Origin: Phragmites australis
Lineage: Eukaryota; Streptophyta; Magnoliopsida; Poales; Poaceae
NCBI RefSeq assembly: GCF_958298935.1
Contig: NC_084923.1
Location: 7,814,501-7,878,500, forward strand
Direction of reading: 5' to 3'
Length of the DNA: 64,000 nt
Position numbers and translations under genes: made by a program. A model generated the notes under the pieces. It worked only from the letters and a program-made list of their open reading frames with translations, had not been told where the DNA came from and did not search any database. Below, piece by piece: positions 1-12,456 of the stretch. Positions within the stretch are counted from its first letter, which is position 1, and each line of letters begins with the position of its first letter.

Positions 1-2584
1 GGAATCCTGCCATGATGGTTGATCCATGGCGAGCAGCCAGCGACGCTGCCAAGGTGACGCAGAACGTCACTGCTACAACCCTTGCAAGCAGTAGGAATCC
101 TGAAAAGGAAAGAAACCTCAAAGTCTTTTCCTGGGATCAGTTAAAAGATGTTATCCAGTTTCAGGATTCCAAAGGTATCTCACCACATCCAAGAAACCGT
201 CCAAATTTCAGGGATTTAATGCTAGGTGGGATAACATCAACTTGACTGAGGAGCCGACACAACAGTATCAATGTTATCAGGTACCTGTAATTAGGAGAAA
301 GAAGTCAGGGGAAGCTTATCATCGAAATACAGAAGCTGTTCCTTTTCTCTAGGGAAAAAAAAAGCTGTATTTCATGACAGGTGATATGGAAACTTACTGA
401 GAAACAACATGAGCAACAGCTGCGCCAGTGACACCCATATGACAAACAAACATCAAAATTGGGTCTAGTATGATATTTGCTGCATCTCCGACCACTGAAA
501 TAAAAGGTTACCAGTGTCAGGTGAGGCTAATTTCAGGCACTCACTGATAATAAGGAAGAACTGCAGTTTAAATCTTGCTACTGTAGATTTTGTCGGACGT
601 ATGGACAGTTCCTCAGTTTCAGTAGTAACTGGGAACGGGGCTCTCTTCCTGTGAACTGAAATCATATAGGTCACCGTTAGGTGTTCTTACCAGTAGCATA
701 TAACGGTGTTCTTGTGTCCTTGAAACCCCGGAAAACCCCTTGCATGGACAGAGACAGCAGCACAGCAGGGGCACCAAGTGATCTTATTGTTAGGTAGCGA
801 ACTGCAGGCCTTCGCATTGGTGAATCCTAAAATAGCGCAACGTAAATAAAAGAAAATATTATGATGTGGGAAACTACACTGCCAAATTAAGCTTGAGCAG
901 AGAAAGTAAGATAATAGCACTCACAGATTTCACACCCATGATATTTAGTACAAATTTTGCTGAAAAAATCAGGAAGATGGCCTGAAGAAGGCCAAGAATT
1001 GAACCAACTATTAGTGCTGATGTGACCGAAGGTATGTACTTCCTCTTGCACCCTTGGTTGGAGAGATCTGGACACTCTGTGGGGATACATGATTTGACGC
1101 ATTCTGCCTTGTCAGGACCTGGAAACAAAGTTGAATTAGACTCATGCAGAATCCTTAAGTTATGAATAAAAAAATTGAAACCATATTTGTTTCGACTTTT
1201 GAGAACTTAGTACCAGAAACAGGCAAATTGTTGGTTTCTGAGTCTACATGATAAGATTTCTCTAGGTCTTGGCTGCTGTTTTCTTCAATAGCTTTGCTAA
1301 TGATAGCATCCTCCTCTGCCACAAATGATGTTGTCACGCTAACAAGGGGGTAGATACAGACTTTCGATACTTGGTTAAATATGGCAATTGAGACACCAAC
1401 AGCAGCAATCTCCACCGAACCTGATCATCAATCAATTGTACACAGTTTAATTTCGTAGTGTTAAATTTCAGATTGACAAAAAGGAAAGACAACCGTTTTA
1501 TCAAAAAAGAAAAAAAAAACAGAAAGGATGAACTCAGCATATATACACATGACTAGGTCCTATCAGGAGTAACCAACTGTAACGCCAGCAAAGGCAAAGG
1601 ATGATTCAGAAATGACGCTATTGTGATACGTAATACGACAAATAATAAGCAGATTGTCGACGGAACTCTATATGCGACAGGAAAAGGACAGTTACCTGAA
1701 CTCCTGAAGGCACCTGAAAGTATAAAAATACCTATCCAACTGAAACACAATGAAGCGAGAATAGAAAAGGAACACTGGTATCAATGATAGCTTAATGAAG
1801 ACATGCAGGTCAGATCTCACCAACATTGATAAAAACAGAAAAGGACCTGGTGAGCATCATTAGTAAACGAGAACCATTCTTGAGCACACTTTGTTTGAAG
1901 TTTTTAGCATGTACTCATTCGATTGGCCGGCCATATGTACAATTGAAAGGGACGTTGCAGCACGAGTTTGTTACTTTGGCAAAAATGACAAATAGGAAAT
2001 AAATTAACGAATATCCATTCACAGGAACTGCAAGATTGAAATGTGGAAAAATTCTTATATGATCATTTAAAGTTAGCACAGAATCTAAAACGAAATGAGT
2101 AGCTGATGAGCCTGTTTGTGAACACTGTGACCAAGTGAACATGGTGCGGCCATAGCAACGTACAGATAAATCATTGATGGGCAGATCGACAGTGTGAAGG
2201 TTACCTAAACGACCGATGAACGCTGTGTCCACCAACGAAGCGAGCGGATCGGCCGCCAAAGCGAGCGAGGCAGGCACCGCAATGCGCAATACCTCCGATC
2301 CAAGCTCATCGAGCTTGAAGACACTCCTATGACAAATAAAAATCGATAAACATCAGCACAGGAGTGATCAGCAAAAGAAACGCGACTCTCCACGAGCAAA
2401 CGAACCTGATGTTCATGATGAAAAGATAAAGCCCCGTCTTCCTCGGCCCGCTGGGCAATGCAGGCTCCGGCAGATCCTCCACCTTGTTCTCCTCGCCGGC
2501 GCCGTTCGTCATCGCCGCCATAGGCACGGCCGCATGCTTCTCAGCCATGCTCGTCGCAGCAGTAGTAGCAGCGCCGTCCTCCAT
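1..2584 (-). CDS. MATE-family citrate transporter, FRD3/FRDL-like (5' part, eight exons; 3' end outside window)
   Basis: Exons on the minus strand, in gene order, are 2584-2406, 2326-2205, 1420-1214, 1118-925, 826-691, 494-398, 284-184 and 99-1 (continuing past the window edge). All introns are GT-AG and reading phase is continuous, giving about 378 residues. Members of this family are usually near 550 residues, so roughly the last third is missing. The start is the first in-frame ATG; the codon ten residues upstream is only GTG. Recognisable stretches are GLYLFIMNIR, FKLDELGSEVLRIAVPASLA, DTAFIGRLGSVEIAAVGVS, a long polar cytoplasmic loop with CKRKYIPSV, then RYLTIRSLGAPAVLLSLSMQ, GVFRGFKDT and DPILMFVCHMGVTGAA. 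From family knowledge, the long loop and these motifs mark the FRD3/FRDL (AACT) citrate-efflux branch, which acts at the plasma membrane in iron translocation or aluminium tolerance. I cannot tell which paralogue it is. No stop or frameshift is visible, so it looks functional. Confidence 0.9.
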
Positions 2585-2692
2585 GCTCCAGGTTCCAAGT
2601 TCCAAACAGCCCACCGAGAGGTAGACGCTTGCTTGAGCTGGAGCGTCTCAGCGATCACTGGAGAATTGACCCGAGAGCAGCAGATGTCGCCT

Positions 2693-2700
2693 ACTTATAC
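2693..2700 (-). promoter_or_regulatory. Candidate TATA box of the MATE transporter gene
   Basis: The minus strand reads TGTATAAGTAGG here, about 110 bp upstream of the ATG at 2584. That spacing is ordinary for a plant core promoter with a short 5' UTR. The flanking DNA is GC-rich, so the AT-rich octamer stands out. Confidence 0.55.
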
Positions 2701-2709
2701 ATCTCCGAT

Positions 2710-5700
2710 TCTCGTGTACCGTGCTTGCTTATCAGGAGATCAGCTGTCACATGCGAGAACCGAATTACCGAAGTGTCAGGCCTCCGGCCAGCGCGCGCCT
2801 CCGGCCAGCTCATGCGCGCATGCAGCGGAAGCAACGGTCGAAACAGAAAGCCGACATGACGACGACACGCAGCGCGGCGGGCGCGGACAAGGGCACTGAG
2901 CCACTGGTCACTCACTCACCGGCGGGTCGGGGTGGCGGTTCGGTCGAACGGCGTGGGGCGGGCCGCGCTTAAAAAGGCAGGAGCCGGCAAGTTGCGGGGG
3001 ATAGCTACGGAGTTCATTTCGAAGCCTCGTGCCACAAGGCGAACGCGACCCGACGCTGGACCTAGGCTGGCTTCACGCTAGGAAGCAAATTCTACACGGA
3101 ACTTATTACGAAAGATCTTCGTCAGATTTTGATTGAGTCACGTATTCTCTAATTTAATAGTTAGACTAAAAAGATAGAGAAATAGGAGACACGTGTTATC
3201 ATAGAAATTAATGGAGGAAGAAGAAAGAAAGTGATGTGACACGAGCGTGTTATCATAGAATTTTTTTTTTAGAATCTGATCTATAATTTTTTTTTCTATC
3301 TACCAGGAAGGTTCGGGCGAGCGGATGCGTAGATTTCGTTCGTGCTACGACTGCCATTGGAACGCCGGGTTTGTGGAATGATGTGGTATTGATTGTTGCC
3401 GTTACGTTGCGTGCTTACAGGCGCAAGTGACGTGCTGACACGGTTGGTGGTGGTGGTGGCGGCGGCGGACTAAGTGCTGCACTTGTTACACCGTTAGAAC
3501 CGACGATAGTTCGTGCTTGGGTTTTGTGGCGTGCCATGTATGATACGTACGGCTCGCCGGAGGCGAGGGCAGCATGGCCTAGGTTATTGGAGTTTTCCTT
3601 TCTCTTCTTTCCTACAGAAAAGATAAGGAGGTGAGCAGAACAGATTGGTGAGGTCTTGAGCTACCTTATGGGCTCTGCTCTATCTTCAAGCCCCGGTTCT
3701 CTTGTACAGGAAAAATGTAAGTGTTCGCTGAAACTGAACCAGCAACGTAAGTGAACTCTAAAAGTAAACTACCAGTCCTACTAGTGGCAGTAATGACTTC
3801 TGAGAGTGCGTTGCACTGCATGCTGCATAGGCAAGCGAGCTTTCGATCGGATAGAGATTCGGATCAATGCGGCAAGGGGACATGGAGAATAGGCAAAGTA
3901 TACGGATTTGGGGAAACGCTTTTGACTAGGTTTGTAGGATGACGAAATGATGGTTTAGGTCTAGATGAAAATTCACTCTGAAGATTCTTGCGGAGGGGGC
4001 CTCGGATGTTTGGATGCAAACTGAACATTTTCAGATTGGTTTCATGGCTTGTTTGGTTGATCTATCTATCTTATGGGCTAACTGATATCGCAGGGAAGAA
4101 ATTGTGTTAATTTATATACCGACAAGTTAGCCATAATCTACAAAAGAAGATTTCCTTTGGATTACTTTCGTGGTGGCCAAACCGGTTTAGCCGGTTACGG
4201 GACTGTTTTCTGAATCCTGCAATCTGGTTGTCTGCCACTCAGCCAAATGATTGTGCATAGTACTAAAAGGTAGGGTAGTGAATTCTTCGAGGTGTTCGCT
4301 CATTGCAAGTTCTAGACTTCTAGTGCATTCCATTTGGTTCCCCCTTTTCGTTTTCTTCTTTAGACACGTCCTGTCATTCAAGGTGGGGAAAATGAAAAGA
4401 GGCAAATCCTCTTGGTTTCCTCTCTACTATAGCTAGACCGAAAGGGTATGAATCGTTTCAAGGATTTCAAGCTAAAGAAATGCAATAGCTCCTTCAATTT
4501 TAAACTACGTTCCTTTTGGGGAGCAACTTATATTCTTTCTGAGTCTGTAATTCCTTGAATGCATGTTTTTTGCGAGAATTTTTGAGGTTTATACTACTTT
4601 TGGTCTGGAATGGATTTGTTTATAACTTCATCACTTGTCAATATCATGAAATGTCCTCGCAAAAAAGAGAGAAAGAAATGGTATGCTTCTCGCAAAAAAG
4701 AAAAAGAAAATAAAAGAAATATCATTGTTAGATTCATTTTCTGCACTTATATTTTTGCTATCATATTTTTGTACTAAGAAGGAAATAAAAAAATCTCACT
4801 AACTCTATCTGTCAACTTTGCTAAGAAGCAAACTAAAACTGTACCCCAAAAGCATCAGACGTAAACTATATATCTCCTCGCAAACAAAAAACACTATCTA
4901 TCTGAGACCACTTACTTTCCTATTAGTGCTGGTCTGATGGTTAACCCACTAGCAGTTTGGCGTAAGCACGGATTTAAATTATTGCAATGATAAGAAAGCC
5001 AGTGGCTAGCTCTTTCTCAATGTGATTGGCAGTGGAGTACCTCACCAATATATGACATAATTTTGAGATCAAAGTGGAATCATTTGTTTATGTACCAAGT
5101 CAAAAAGAAACATGAGTTAGAGAACCAAGCCTAGACTTAGGTGGTTAGTGAAGGTGATTTACTTCCTGCCTATTAAGGATGGAAATCTAGATTTGCCCTT
5201 TATATATCTCATCAAATTGGAATTTTCTTTCAGTGTCATTGACAGCAAGACGTCTGTTATTATTTTGTGTAGTGAGTGCGTGTGATGATGTGAATATGTG
5301 CATGAGTCTACAAATTGTACTAGTGTTTCTAAAAAAATATGATTTCATAACATGTATGTAAAATGTGGTTTTGGCTTTCAGCTAACAAGGAAGAGCAATC
5401 AGAAGGCGCGCATCATAATTTTTGTAACTATAAGAAAAAAAAAAATCAGCCTCTCTACCCCGAACGGGTGGTTTCCACCGGAAATTAGCCTATATCGGAA
5501 GTGCAAACATTAAGCATGTTTTTCCCCATGGATGAGGATGTCTTATCAAATAAGCTATGGCACTTATGTCCCCAACATTTAAGACATCGGAGACGTTTGA
5601 GTGATCGGATAATAGATAAGTTTGAGGAAATCCTCGATACTTTCACTTATCTCTAGCTATCCGATCTCAATTATTTTGCACCGTGATATCGCTAAAAGTT

Positions 5701-6600
5701 TCCACAAAGATCTTCTAAAAAACATCAAGGGACGCTTTCCAGTAAGCTAAAGGTGTACAGAATTGTGGATATGATCTTTAAAACATCAATTAGTTTTTGG
5801 AAGAATGCAAGCATAAGGTGTACTACTAATGGTTTTTTAATAAAAAAAGATATAGTGCTAATGCTTGGCAACAAAGTCCCACATCACATCTAAAGTATAT
5901 CCCTAAAATTTATAGTTGAATAAAGCGTGCTTCATGGTCAATGGTATTATATTATAGATGTCATCTTTTTCGAAAGACCGTAGTGTAGATGTTATCAGGT
6001 TCATACTCTGTGTATAAATTTACTTTTAAAGGCGCGGCCACGTTCAATGTTAGCAGTAGGGAGAAGAAAAGCTTACAAACATGAATCTAGCACGGACATT
6101 TTTAGGTTTTAACAGACTACTCACATGTAATTCGATCATACTCTTCGGAGATTTCATCGGTCGGTGTTATATTCTGCTCTTAACGACTACATATGTACAG
6201 AGATTCGATCAACACACGACACAAAAATCTTAATCAGGGCAGCTATCTTTTGACTGTTTAGCCACTCTAGAAGCAAAAAGAGAGGGAAAAAATGGCAATC
6301 ACAGTCCGTATATATCCAAGAAAAAGCTCTAAAATGCGAGCTGCGTCATGGCCATTTATCAAGCAACTTTAGGAAACTAATACTCTCTAGATTGATCGTG
6401 TCTGCCAGCTTTTTGATGTGCGATTGAAATGAACGAACAAAAAGGCATTATTTATATACAGAGCTACTGACGTGTGCTTGCCCTGATCGTTATTTTTTTG
6501 CAACAACGACAAGACGTACTTTCGATTGGCGCCAACCATATATCTTCAGAAAATCCTAATTGTTTTCTGAAAGGTGGGCTACCTGTGAATTCATTCACTC
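2710..6600. other. Intergenic DNA without a recognisable gene
   Basis: The first part (2760-3080) is GC-rich and includes a TATA-like TTAAAAAGG at about 2967 on the plus strand, but no open frame follows. 3085-3300 is AT-rich with the look of a MITE; its terminal repeats are not clear. The rest is AT-rich with stops in all frames and several long A or T runs. I see no supported gene. Confidence 0.5.
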
Positions 6601-6602
6601 AA

Positions 6603-7345
6603 ACTCAAGCCACCGTTGGACATATGGACAAAAACGCTGCACATATACTGCCTGTACAGTTTTACGTACAGTGTTTGGAAAACTATGTGGAAGAATGATA
6701 TAGACGGATGGTTCTAATGATAAGGGTTGTTTCTTTCAATTTTGGATTGCGATTTTCAGTTTTTATAATTCAAAATTGAAATAAATATATAGTTTTTAAA
6801 AAAATTTATAATCCACTTGTTAAATTGTAGAAATTCAAGAAGCTTATTTTTCTTAGTTTTTTATATATTGTGAAAGTCTATTTTACTGAATTGCTCATCA
6901 AAATTTTTAGAATCCACAATCTAAAATATGTGAAAAACTGCCTGTACATATACAAAATTTTTAGAATCCACAATCTAAAATATATGAAAAACTGCTCATC
7001 AAAATTTTTAGAATCCACACTCAAGTCACCGTTGGACATATGGACAAAAACGCTGCACATATACTGCCTGTACAGTTTTACGTACAGTGTTTGGAAAACT
7101 ATGTGGAAGAATGATATAGACGGATGGTTCTAATGATAAGGTTTGTTTGTTTCAATTTTGGATTGCGATTTTTAGTTTTTATAATTCGAAATTGAAATAA
7201 ATATATAGTTTAAAAAAAATTATAATCCACTTGTTAAATTGTAGAAATTTAAGAAGCTTATTTTTCTTAGTTTCTTATATATCGTGAAAGTTTATTTTAC
7301 TGAACTGCTCATCAAATTTTTTAGAATCTACAATTTAAAAGCTTT
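6603..7345. repeat. Direct tandem duplication, unit 416 bp
   Basis: The sequence starting CACCGTTGGACATATGGAC at 6611 recurs at 7027 and the copies stay nearly identical for about 310 bp, to about 6925 and 7340. The copies differ by few substitutions, so the duplication is fairly recent. Inside the unit a shorter 54-bp repeat (TTTTTAGAATCCACAATCTA at about 6903 and 6957) is itself duplicated. The second half of each unit looks like an AT-rich MITE whose far end may be the AAACGAACGCC near 7405. Confidence 0.8.
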
Positions 7346-8205
7346 TCACAATCTAATTTTTTATAATCTATCATCTATAAGCTATTTTTTAAATTCCCGA
7401 CTTAAACGAACGCCTAAGTCACCTATTACTAGTGCTGTTCTACCGTTCAAATGAAGTGTCCATGGTGCTTAACCTCTGAAAGTGAAATTGGAAGGACTAG
7501 AGAAACCAAACTCCAAACAACTTGCGTGTAAAGAGGCAGTTAACTCACAGCAAGCACACATGCAGACAACTATATTTTTTTTCGCGATTCTCTGTACTGT
7601 TCAGCTAATTGTCTTCTTCTTTTTGATCGGAACCATGCATTAGAAGTTACTAAAACCCAGTACATTTCTCCATGGAGAGACGTGACTCCCGGAGTAATCA
7701 CTGTTCCTTAGTTGTAAGGAAACTTGCCATAGCTACCGCTAGTCACATTTTCCAGCGCGAGGAAAATGACAGCTCCCGGAGCCGGGTCACTAGCCTTCAC
7801 CTAACTAAAACGTCACTGCACATAGCGCAACAGTGTCACGGCCTGTAGTGCAGTACGTGCGTGCGACTCGTCACCATCCGTCGCTCACAGCGAGCCTACA
7901 CGTGCTGCCCCTGAAGAAATCTGCACTCGCGCGCCCAATGGACACCGATCGATCTCTTGCAGAAGTTATTTTTAGAACGAAATCTCTTGCGAATTACAAA
8001 CGCGCACGCCAGATAAACGCTCCTAACCAGAGCGGAATCCAAGCAGAAAACGCAAGGCGATGGAGGCATAGGGGGGGGGGGGGGTGCGCGCGTACCTTCG
8101 GCCTGAAATGGCTAAAGACGCACGTCAGGTCGGCGGGTGGACTGGCCCCTCTTGACGTCGACCTCCGGCTGCTCACTGCCTTCGCTTGGTTGGCTCGTGG
8201 CTCGT
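7346..8205. other. Unassigned DNA, becoming GC-rich toward an orphan promoter
   Basis: 7440-7830 is mixed-composition intergenic sequence. 7830-8205 is GC-rich with an 11-base G run near 8070. The open frames on both strands here lack recognisable protein features and I do not call them. Confidence 0.4.
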
Positions 8206-8211
8206 GGGCTC

Positions 8212-8219
8212 TATAAATA
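8212..8219 (+). promoter_or_regulatory. Orphan TATA box (CTATAAATAG) with no gene after it
   Basis: A consensus TATAAATA lies in a GC-rich block and is followed by about 55 bp of 5'-UTR-like sequence. At about 8276 composition switches abruptly to AT-rich DNA that starts the inverted repeat at 8304. It looks like a promoter cut off from its gene, probably by a transposon insertion. The gene body was not found. Confidence 0.4.
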
Positions 8220-8303
8220 GGCGGCATGCAAAGGCACAAAGGCAAAGGCGAGTGCGGTAGTGCGCGTGTACTTGGATTTTTTTATATATATTTAATATTT
8301 TTA

Positions 8304-8494
8304 TGAATACATGCTCATTTTAAAAAATTAAATATATAGATTATCGTCGTCTGTTCAACGAGCGAGAACAAAATCTCATCCGTTAAATAGGTGAGAACTT
8401 GTAAGTCTCGACGCTTAGTGGATTAAATAACTGGAGAAAGGAAGTTCTCACCCGCTAAATGGGTGAGATCTTCGTCTCACCCGATGAATGAGTG
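8304..8494 (+). repeat. Left copy of a ~200-bp inverted repeat (partner 22598-22801)
   Basis: This stretch aligns with the reverse complement of 22598-22801. Shared blocks include TATCGTC(G/A)TCT, GCTTAGTG(G/C)ATTAAATAA and GGAAGTTCTCACC, with small indels between them. The pair is arranged as terminal inverted repeats 14.3 kb apart. Length and arrangement suit a long-TIR DNA transposon such as a Mutator-like element, but dispersed copies of one repeat would look the same. Confidence 0.6.
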
Positions 8495-8969
8495 ATATGA
8501 CAATTATTTTTTTGACCGCTTAGTATAATTATTTTTTAATATAATTTTTGTATATATCAATTTAAAAAATATTGTATATTTATTCAGCGAAAAATGCTAG
8601 TTGTGTAAATAGTTGTCCAAATGGTATTACAAAGTGGTTCATTCTATCCTTAATTTTGATTTGATGTCATTTTATCGATATTTCTTTATTTAGTTGAAGT
8701 AAAACTATGTGGGTTAATTTCCTTAGTGAAGTAACTACAGGAGAGTGTAAAATATAATTTTTTAAACAATAGTAGTTGTGAAGCATAATTATCGTAAAAC
8801 TCGGATGGAGGTTACATACGCCAATGAATATTATATGGGACATAGGGTTTTGCTTTGTAGCGCGAAAAGGCCCTAACCATATAGAGATGACAAAAAAAAT
8901 GTTGGTATGTACGGTACGTCTAAATAATAATTCAATAATGTGCCACTGCTAAACCTAAAATACCTTAGG

Positions 8970-9250
8970 GAATGAAAATAGACCGGGTTACAATAGATGC
9001 TCTCTACCGAATGCACCTAGGATATTTGCCCTTTCGCAGGACATCGGGGCCCTGCTTCTTAGCGCGATGGGCACTCTCCTGCTTCCTTTCCCTCTCTGCT
9101 TCGCGTACCCCAGCCGCAGTGTGCTTCTTCGCTGCCTTCCTCATGAGCTCCTCCTCCTAACGCTTTTGTAGTTCCTCCTTCTATTGTCCGTACTCCCGGC
9201 GTTCATAAGCTTGCCACCTCCAACGCATGCTCATGTCGACTCACCGCTTC
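8970..9250 (-). pseudogene. Remnant of a charged, transposon-type ORF
   Basis: One minus-strand frame reads through most of this block with three stops. It is rich in Glu, Arg and Lys (for example EYERREYGQ-like and EEELMRKAAKKH). Charged segments like this occur in decayed ORFs of plant DNA transposons. I do not recognise the family and give no function. Confidence 0.3.
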
Positions 9251-9487
9251 TGGTCCTCAGTTTGCTTCATGTCCAGCCATCTCATGAAGTCACAAATAGG
9301 TGAAGGAGACTAGAGAAACAAAACAAGATAGGAGATTAGTAAGACAATGTATGAAATCATATGGAAAGTGTCACATGAGTGATCTATGTCGCTATACCAG
9401 AGGGTACTTGTACGGTCCATATCGAGACGGGTTGTATCAGTAGTTAGCACACATAAAGAAACGTCTGCTATAGGTGTAGAAGATATT

Positions 9488-10330
9488 CTAAGACTCACGA
9501 AGCCTATAAGGTGAAGGAGTTACATCGCTATCTATACCTTTGGTCATAAGACACTTGTGACATGACTTGCGCGATGACAACTTGTGTGATGACGACTTTA
9601 AGGAAGAGCTTTTCTTGGAGGGGAGGATGGTGAGGCTTTCATCACTTGAGCTTGACTCTTCATCGTTGATTACCCATCTTCCTATGCTTGCGAATGCCTT
9701 GGCTCTTCCCCTTGTCTCCCTCTTGTTCTTGGTCTTCTTCTTGATACGATCAATTATGTTGATCAAGTCTTCAATGGAGATAGGATGATCAACCTTGGCA
9801 TTGATCTTCTTCATGTTATTCTCTAACTTTGAGAAGAGTTTGGCCATCTTAGAATCAATTTCTTCATCACTTAATGTGTTTTGATCATCCTTTTCATAGC
9901 TCTCTTCATCTTGATCACCATCATCTTCGCTTGAGCTTGACTCTTGCTCTTGTCTCCTCATCCTTGCCTTCATGTGTTGGTATTGAGCTTACTTGCTTGT
10001 AAGAGCAAGATTCTTTGTGTCGGATGAGGAAGAAGCTTCCACCCTCATGTTCATTATCATCTCATGGACGGTGATCTTATCGAGCACTTGACTTGGAGTC
10101 ATCTTCTTTATGTCATTGTTGTCGTAGATGATAGAGACTATCAACTTGTACCTTAGAAGAAGAGCTTGAAGTATTCTTCTCACCACTTGATCATCTTCAA
10201 TTGGCATCAAACCTAACCATTGATCTCATTAATAATAATGTTCAAACGAGAATACATATCATTAGCACTTTCATAGGGTAGTTGCTTGATGCCATTGAGT
10301 TTAGTAACAAGACAAGATATTTCTCATTGC
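9488..10330 (-). pseudogene. gag: Copia-type gag (UBN2-like) remnant
   Basis: The upstream part reads LPYESANDMYSRLNIIINEI after a frame change. 10210-9989 then contains DDQVVRRILQALLLRYKLIV and IKKMTPSQVLDKITVHEM, the typical UBN2 helix-rich core of plant Copia gag. An in-frame TAA at about 9986 separates it from 9973-9488, which continues in the same frame with an acidic SSSSEDDGDQDEE segment, a basic KKKTKNKRETRGRAKAF segment and a degenerate zinc-knuckle start (CHKC). Stops and a frameshift make it non-functional. Confidence 0.75.
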
Positions 10331-10757
10331 GCACATCCTTTGTGCCTTCATGTATTTTAATGAGACTATTCTAAATATCATGTGCATTGGTAAAAGAATA
10401 AACACGATTAAATGCATCAACATATATAGATGATAAATGGATACTCTTTGCCAATGCATCTAATTGTCTCTCCTTGTTGGTGATACGTTGCCTCATCCCT
10501 TCCTTAGTAACTCTCCAAACATCTAAATCTCTAGCTTACAAATAACAAATCATTAGAATTTTCTAACGCGGTAAATTTGTGCTATCGAAAAGTAGAGCAC
10601 TATAAGAATTCATCATAACCCCGGACATCACAACTCACTAGGCGGTGAAGTCTAACCGATCACAATGAGACTAAGGCTCAAATGCCACTTAAATTGGCGG
10701 AACCTTGTGAAAGGTGTGAAGCTCTAACACAAATTGAAGAGCTAGATGTGAGTCCTA

Positions 10758-10769
10758 GCTCTGATACCA
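10758..10769 (-). other. Primer-binding site of the minus-strand Copia element
   Basis: The minus strand reads TGGTATCAGAGC, complementary to the 3' end of initiator methionine tRNA and the standard plant Copia PBS. It begins two bases after the LTR end (...CTTCA), which fixes the LTR boundary at 10772. Confidence 0.85.
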
Positions 10770-10771
10770 AT

Positions 10772-12456
10772 TGAAGGGATCGATCATGTCCTAAGAGGTG
10801 AGGTGAATTAGAACACTTAGAGCTATTTTGGCTCCAAAAAAAACACAGGATAAACTATATCAATTTCTATCTAAATGTGCTCTAGGTTTGTCTAGTTTGT
10901 CTGCTCTACCGATCAAAGCACTTGCAACCTATCTAAAAAGGTAAATCTGTAAGTAAGTAAATGCGGAAACATAAATAAGGTAGAGAGAGCAAACTCGACA
11001 CAAGAATTTTTTCTCGGGATATCGATGGCATGAATGCCACTCCTAGTCCACGTTGGAGCTTCATAAAGGATATGCTCTCAGACGGCACCCGGTCACGGCT
11101 CTTGAACCACCAAGTCACAAAAACAAGACCTCCACCCAGATAAACAACCAAGCCACCAAGACAAGGTCTCACCACTATCCTCTCTTCCGATTCCTCGCCA
11201 CCGCGATCACTTCAGAGCTTGAACCACAAAGGCAAGGATCTCTGTGTCCCCGCACAATCGCCTTGCCGCCGCTCCACACCAAGTCAGAGGGTCAATAAGC
11301 TTACCGACGAGTCACCAAGACTCTAAGGTGTCAGCGTACCAAGAGGTACACTGTTGGATCACTCCTTGATCCACTCTCTAGGCAGCAAGCACCTAGCAAT
11401 ACATTCTCTAGGCCTATAAGCACTAATCACTCTCTAATCTTGTGCTTAATTTCCTTTGATGATCACTTTAAGAACTTTGATGGCTTGGATGTCTTCTCAG
11501 GTGTATATGAACTTCTCTAGAATCCAACACACTCAAATGACTGAGTTGAGGGGTATTTATAGCCTCAAACTCGCGCACTAGCCGTTAACCTAATGGCTCT
11601 GAAAAGTTGTTAACACCGGATGATTTGGTGAGAATAATAGTACTAACACCGGATCATCCGGTGAGTACACTTTCACAAACTAGCCGTTGGAACCCCATTC
11701 AAATCTCTGTGAACACCGGACACTCCAGTGTATACTCCATCTTCATCACTGGACTTTTCGGTGAGTATACCTTAGCCATCCGAGCCAATATCTTCTCTGT
11801 GTAAATTGCTCCGGTGTATCCTCCGGTGCACATCACTTCATTACTGGACCATCCGGTGCGTTATCCTCAGCCAGCCAAGCCAATGCAATCTTCTCTGAAA
11901 AATATGCTCCAGTGTACACATCTTCAGAGCACCGAACCTTCCGGTGAGGTCCCAACATTCTTCTTTTTGTCAACAATGCTCCGGTGCTTTACTCTAATGT
12001 GTTCAAATCAATCACCGGACTATCTGGCGGGGTCTTCTGCTTTTTCTTTGCCTTTGCACTGTTCATTATCCGGTGTATTGTCCTGTGCACTTCTCCTCAT
12101 CACCGGACCTTCCGGCGTATTGTCCTTCGATCTTCAACAGCTGCAACCTTCTCTGGTGGAAATGCTCCGGTGTGTATCCTCCTCTGAGCACCGGACGATC
12201 TGGTGAGGTCAAATGCCTCTAGAGACAATGCTCCAGTGTGTTCAACCATGTGAACACCAGACTATCCGGTGAAGTTATTTTTCCTGGAACTTCTCCAATT
12301 CAACCAAAATTTTTCGCAGTTTCAATGGCTTCTTCATGTATTGCATCTATTAGACATACTAACATATATTCTTGATAAACATGTTAGTCCTATTGACTAT
12401 GTTGTCATTAATCACCAAAATCACAATCATGGTCTAATAGGACCATTTTCGCTACA
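10772..12456 (-). repeat. 5' LTR of the minus-strand Copia element (1685 bp)
   Basis: It begins TGTAGCGAAAATGG and ends ...CTTCA, immediately before the primer-binding site. The U3 part (about 11600-12280) is packed with CACCGGA/TCCGGTG half-palindromes. A TATAAATACCCC core promoter lies on the minus strand at about 11553-11565. The first ~1.13 kb matches the plus-strand LTR at 13172-14299. Confidence 0.8.
11600..12280 (-). repeat. Reiterated CCGGTG / CACCGG motif array in LTR U3
   Basis: Roughly a dozen spaced copies of a loose palindrome, CACCGGA-(N)n-TCCGGTG, occur at about 50-70 bp intervals (for example near 11650, 11830, 11925, 12105 and 12185). The same array occurs in the sister LTR at about 13360-13990. 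Position just upstream of the TATA box suggests LTR enhancer repeats; this is inference. Confidence 0.6.

Larger units (their letters stand above)
9488..12456 (-). mobile_element. Truncated Ty1/copia LTR retrotransposon (5' LTR and gag)
   Basis: Read on the minus strand: a 5' LTR (12456-10772), a tRNA-iMet-type primer-binding site, then a gag remnant, after which homology ends near 9488. No protease, integrase or reverse transcriptase follows in this orientation and there is no 3' LTR, so the element is a 5' fragment. The sister LTR at 13172-14299 belongs to the same family but lies in the opposite orientation. Confidence 0.8.

Noticed and set aside
874..1102. Second minus-strand frame overlapping exon 4 of the transporter
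   Set aside because: It is a shadow frame; the exon in the transporter frame keeps splice phase with its neighbours.
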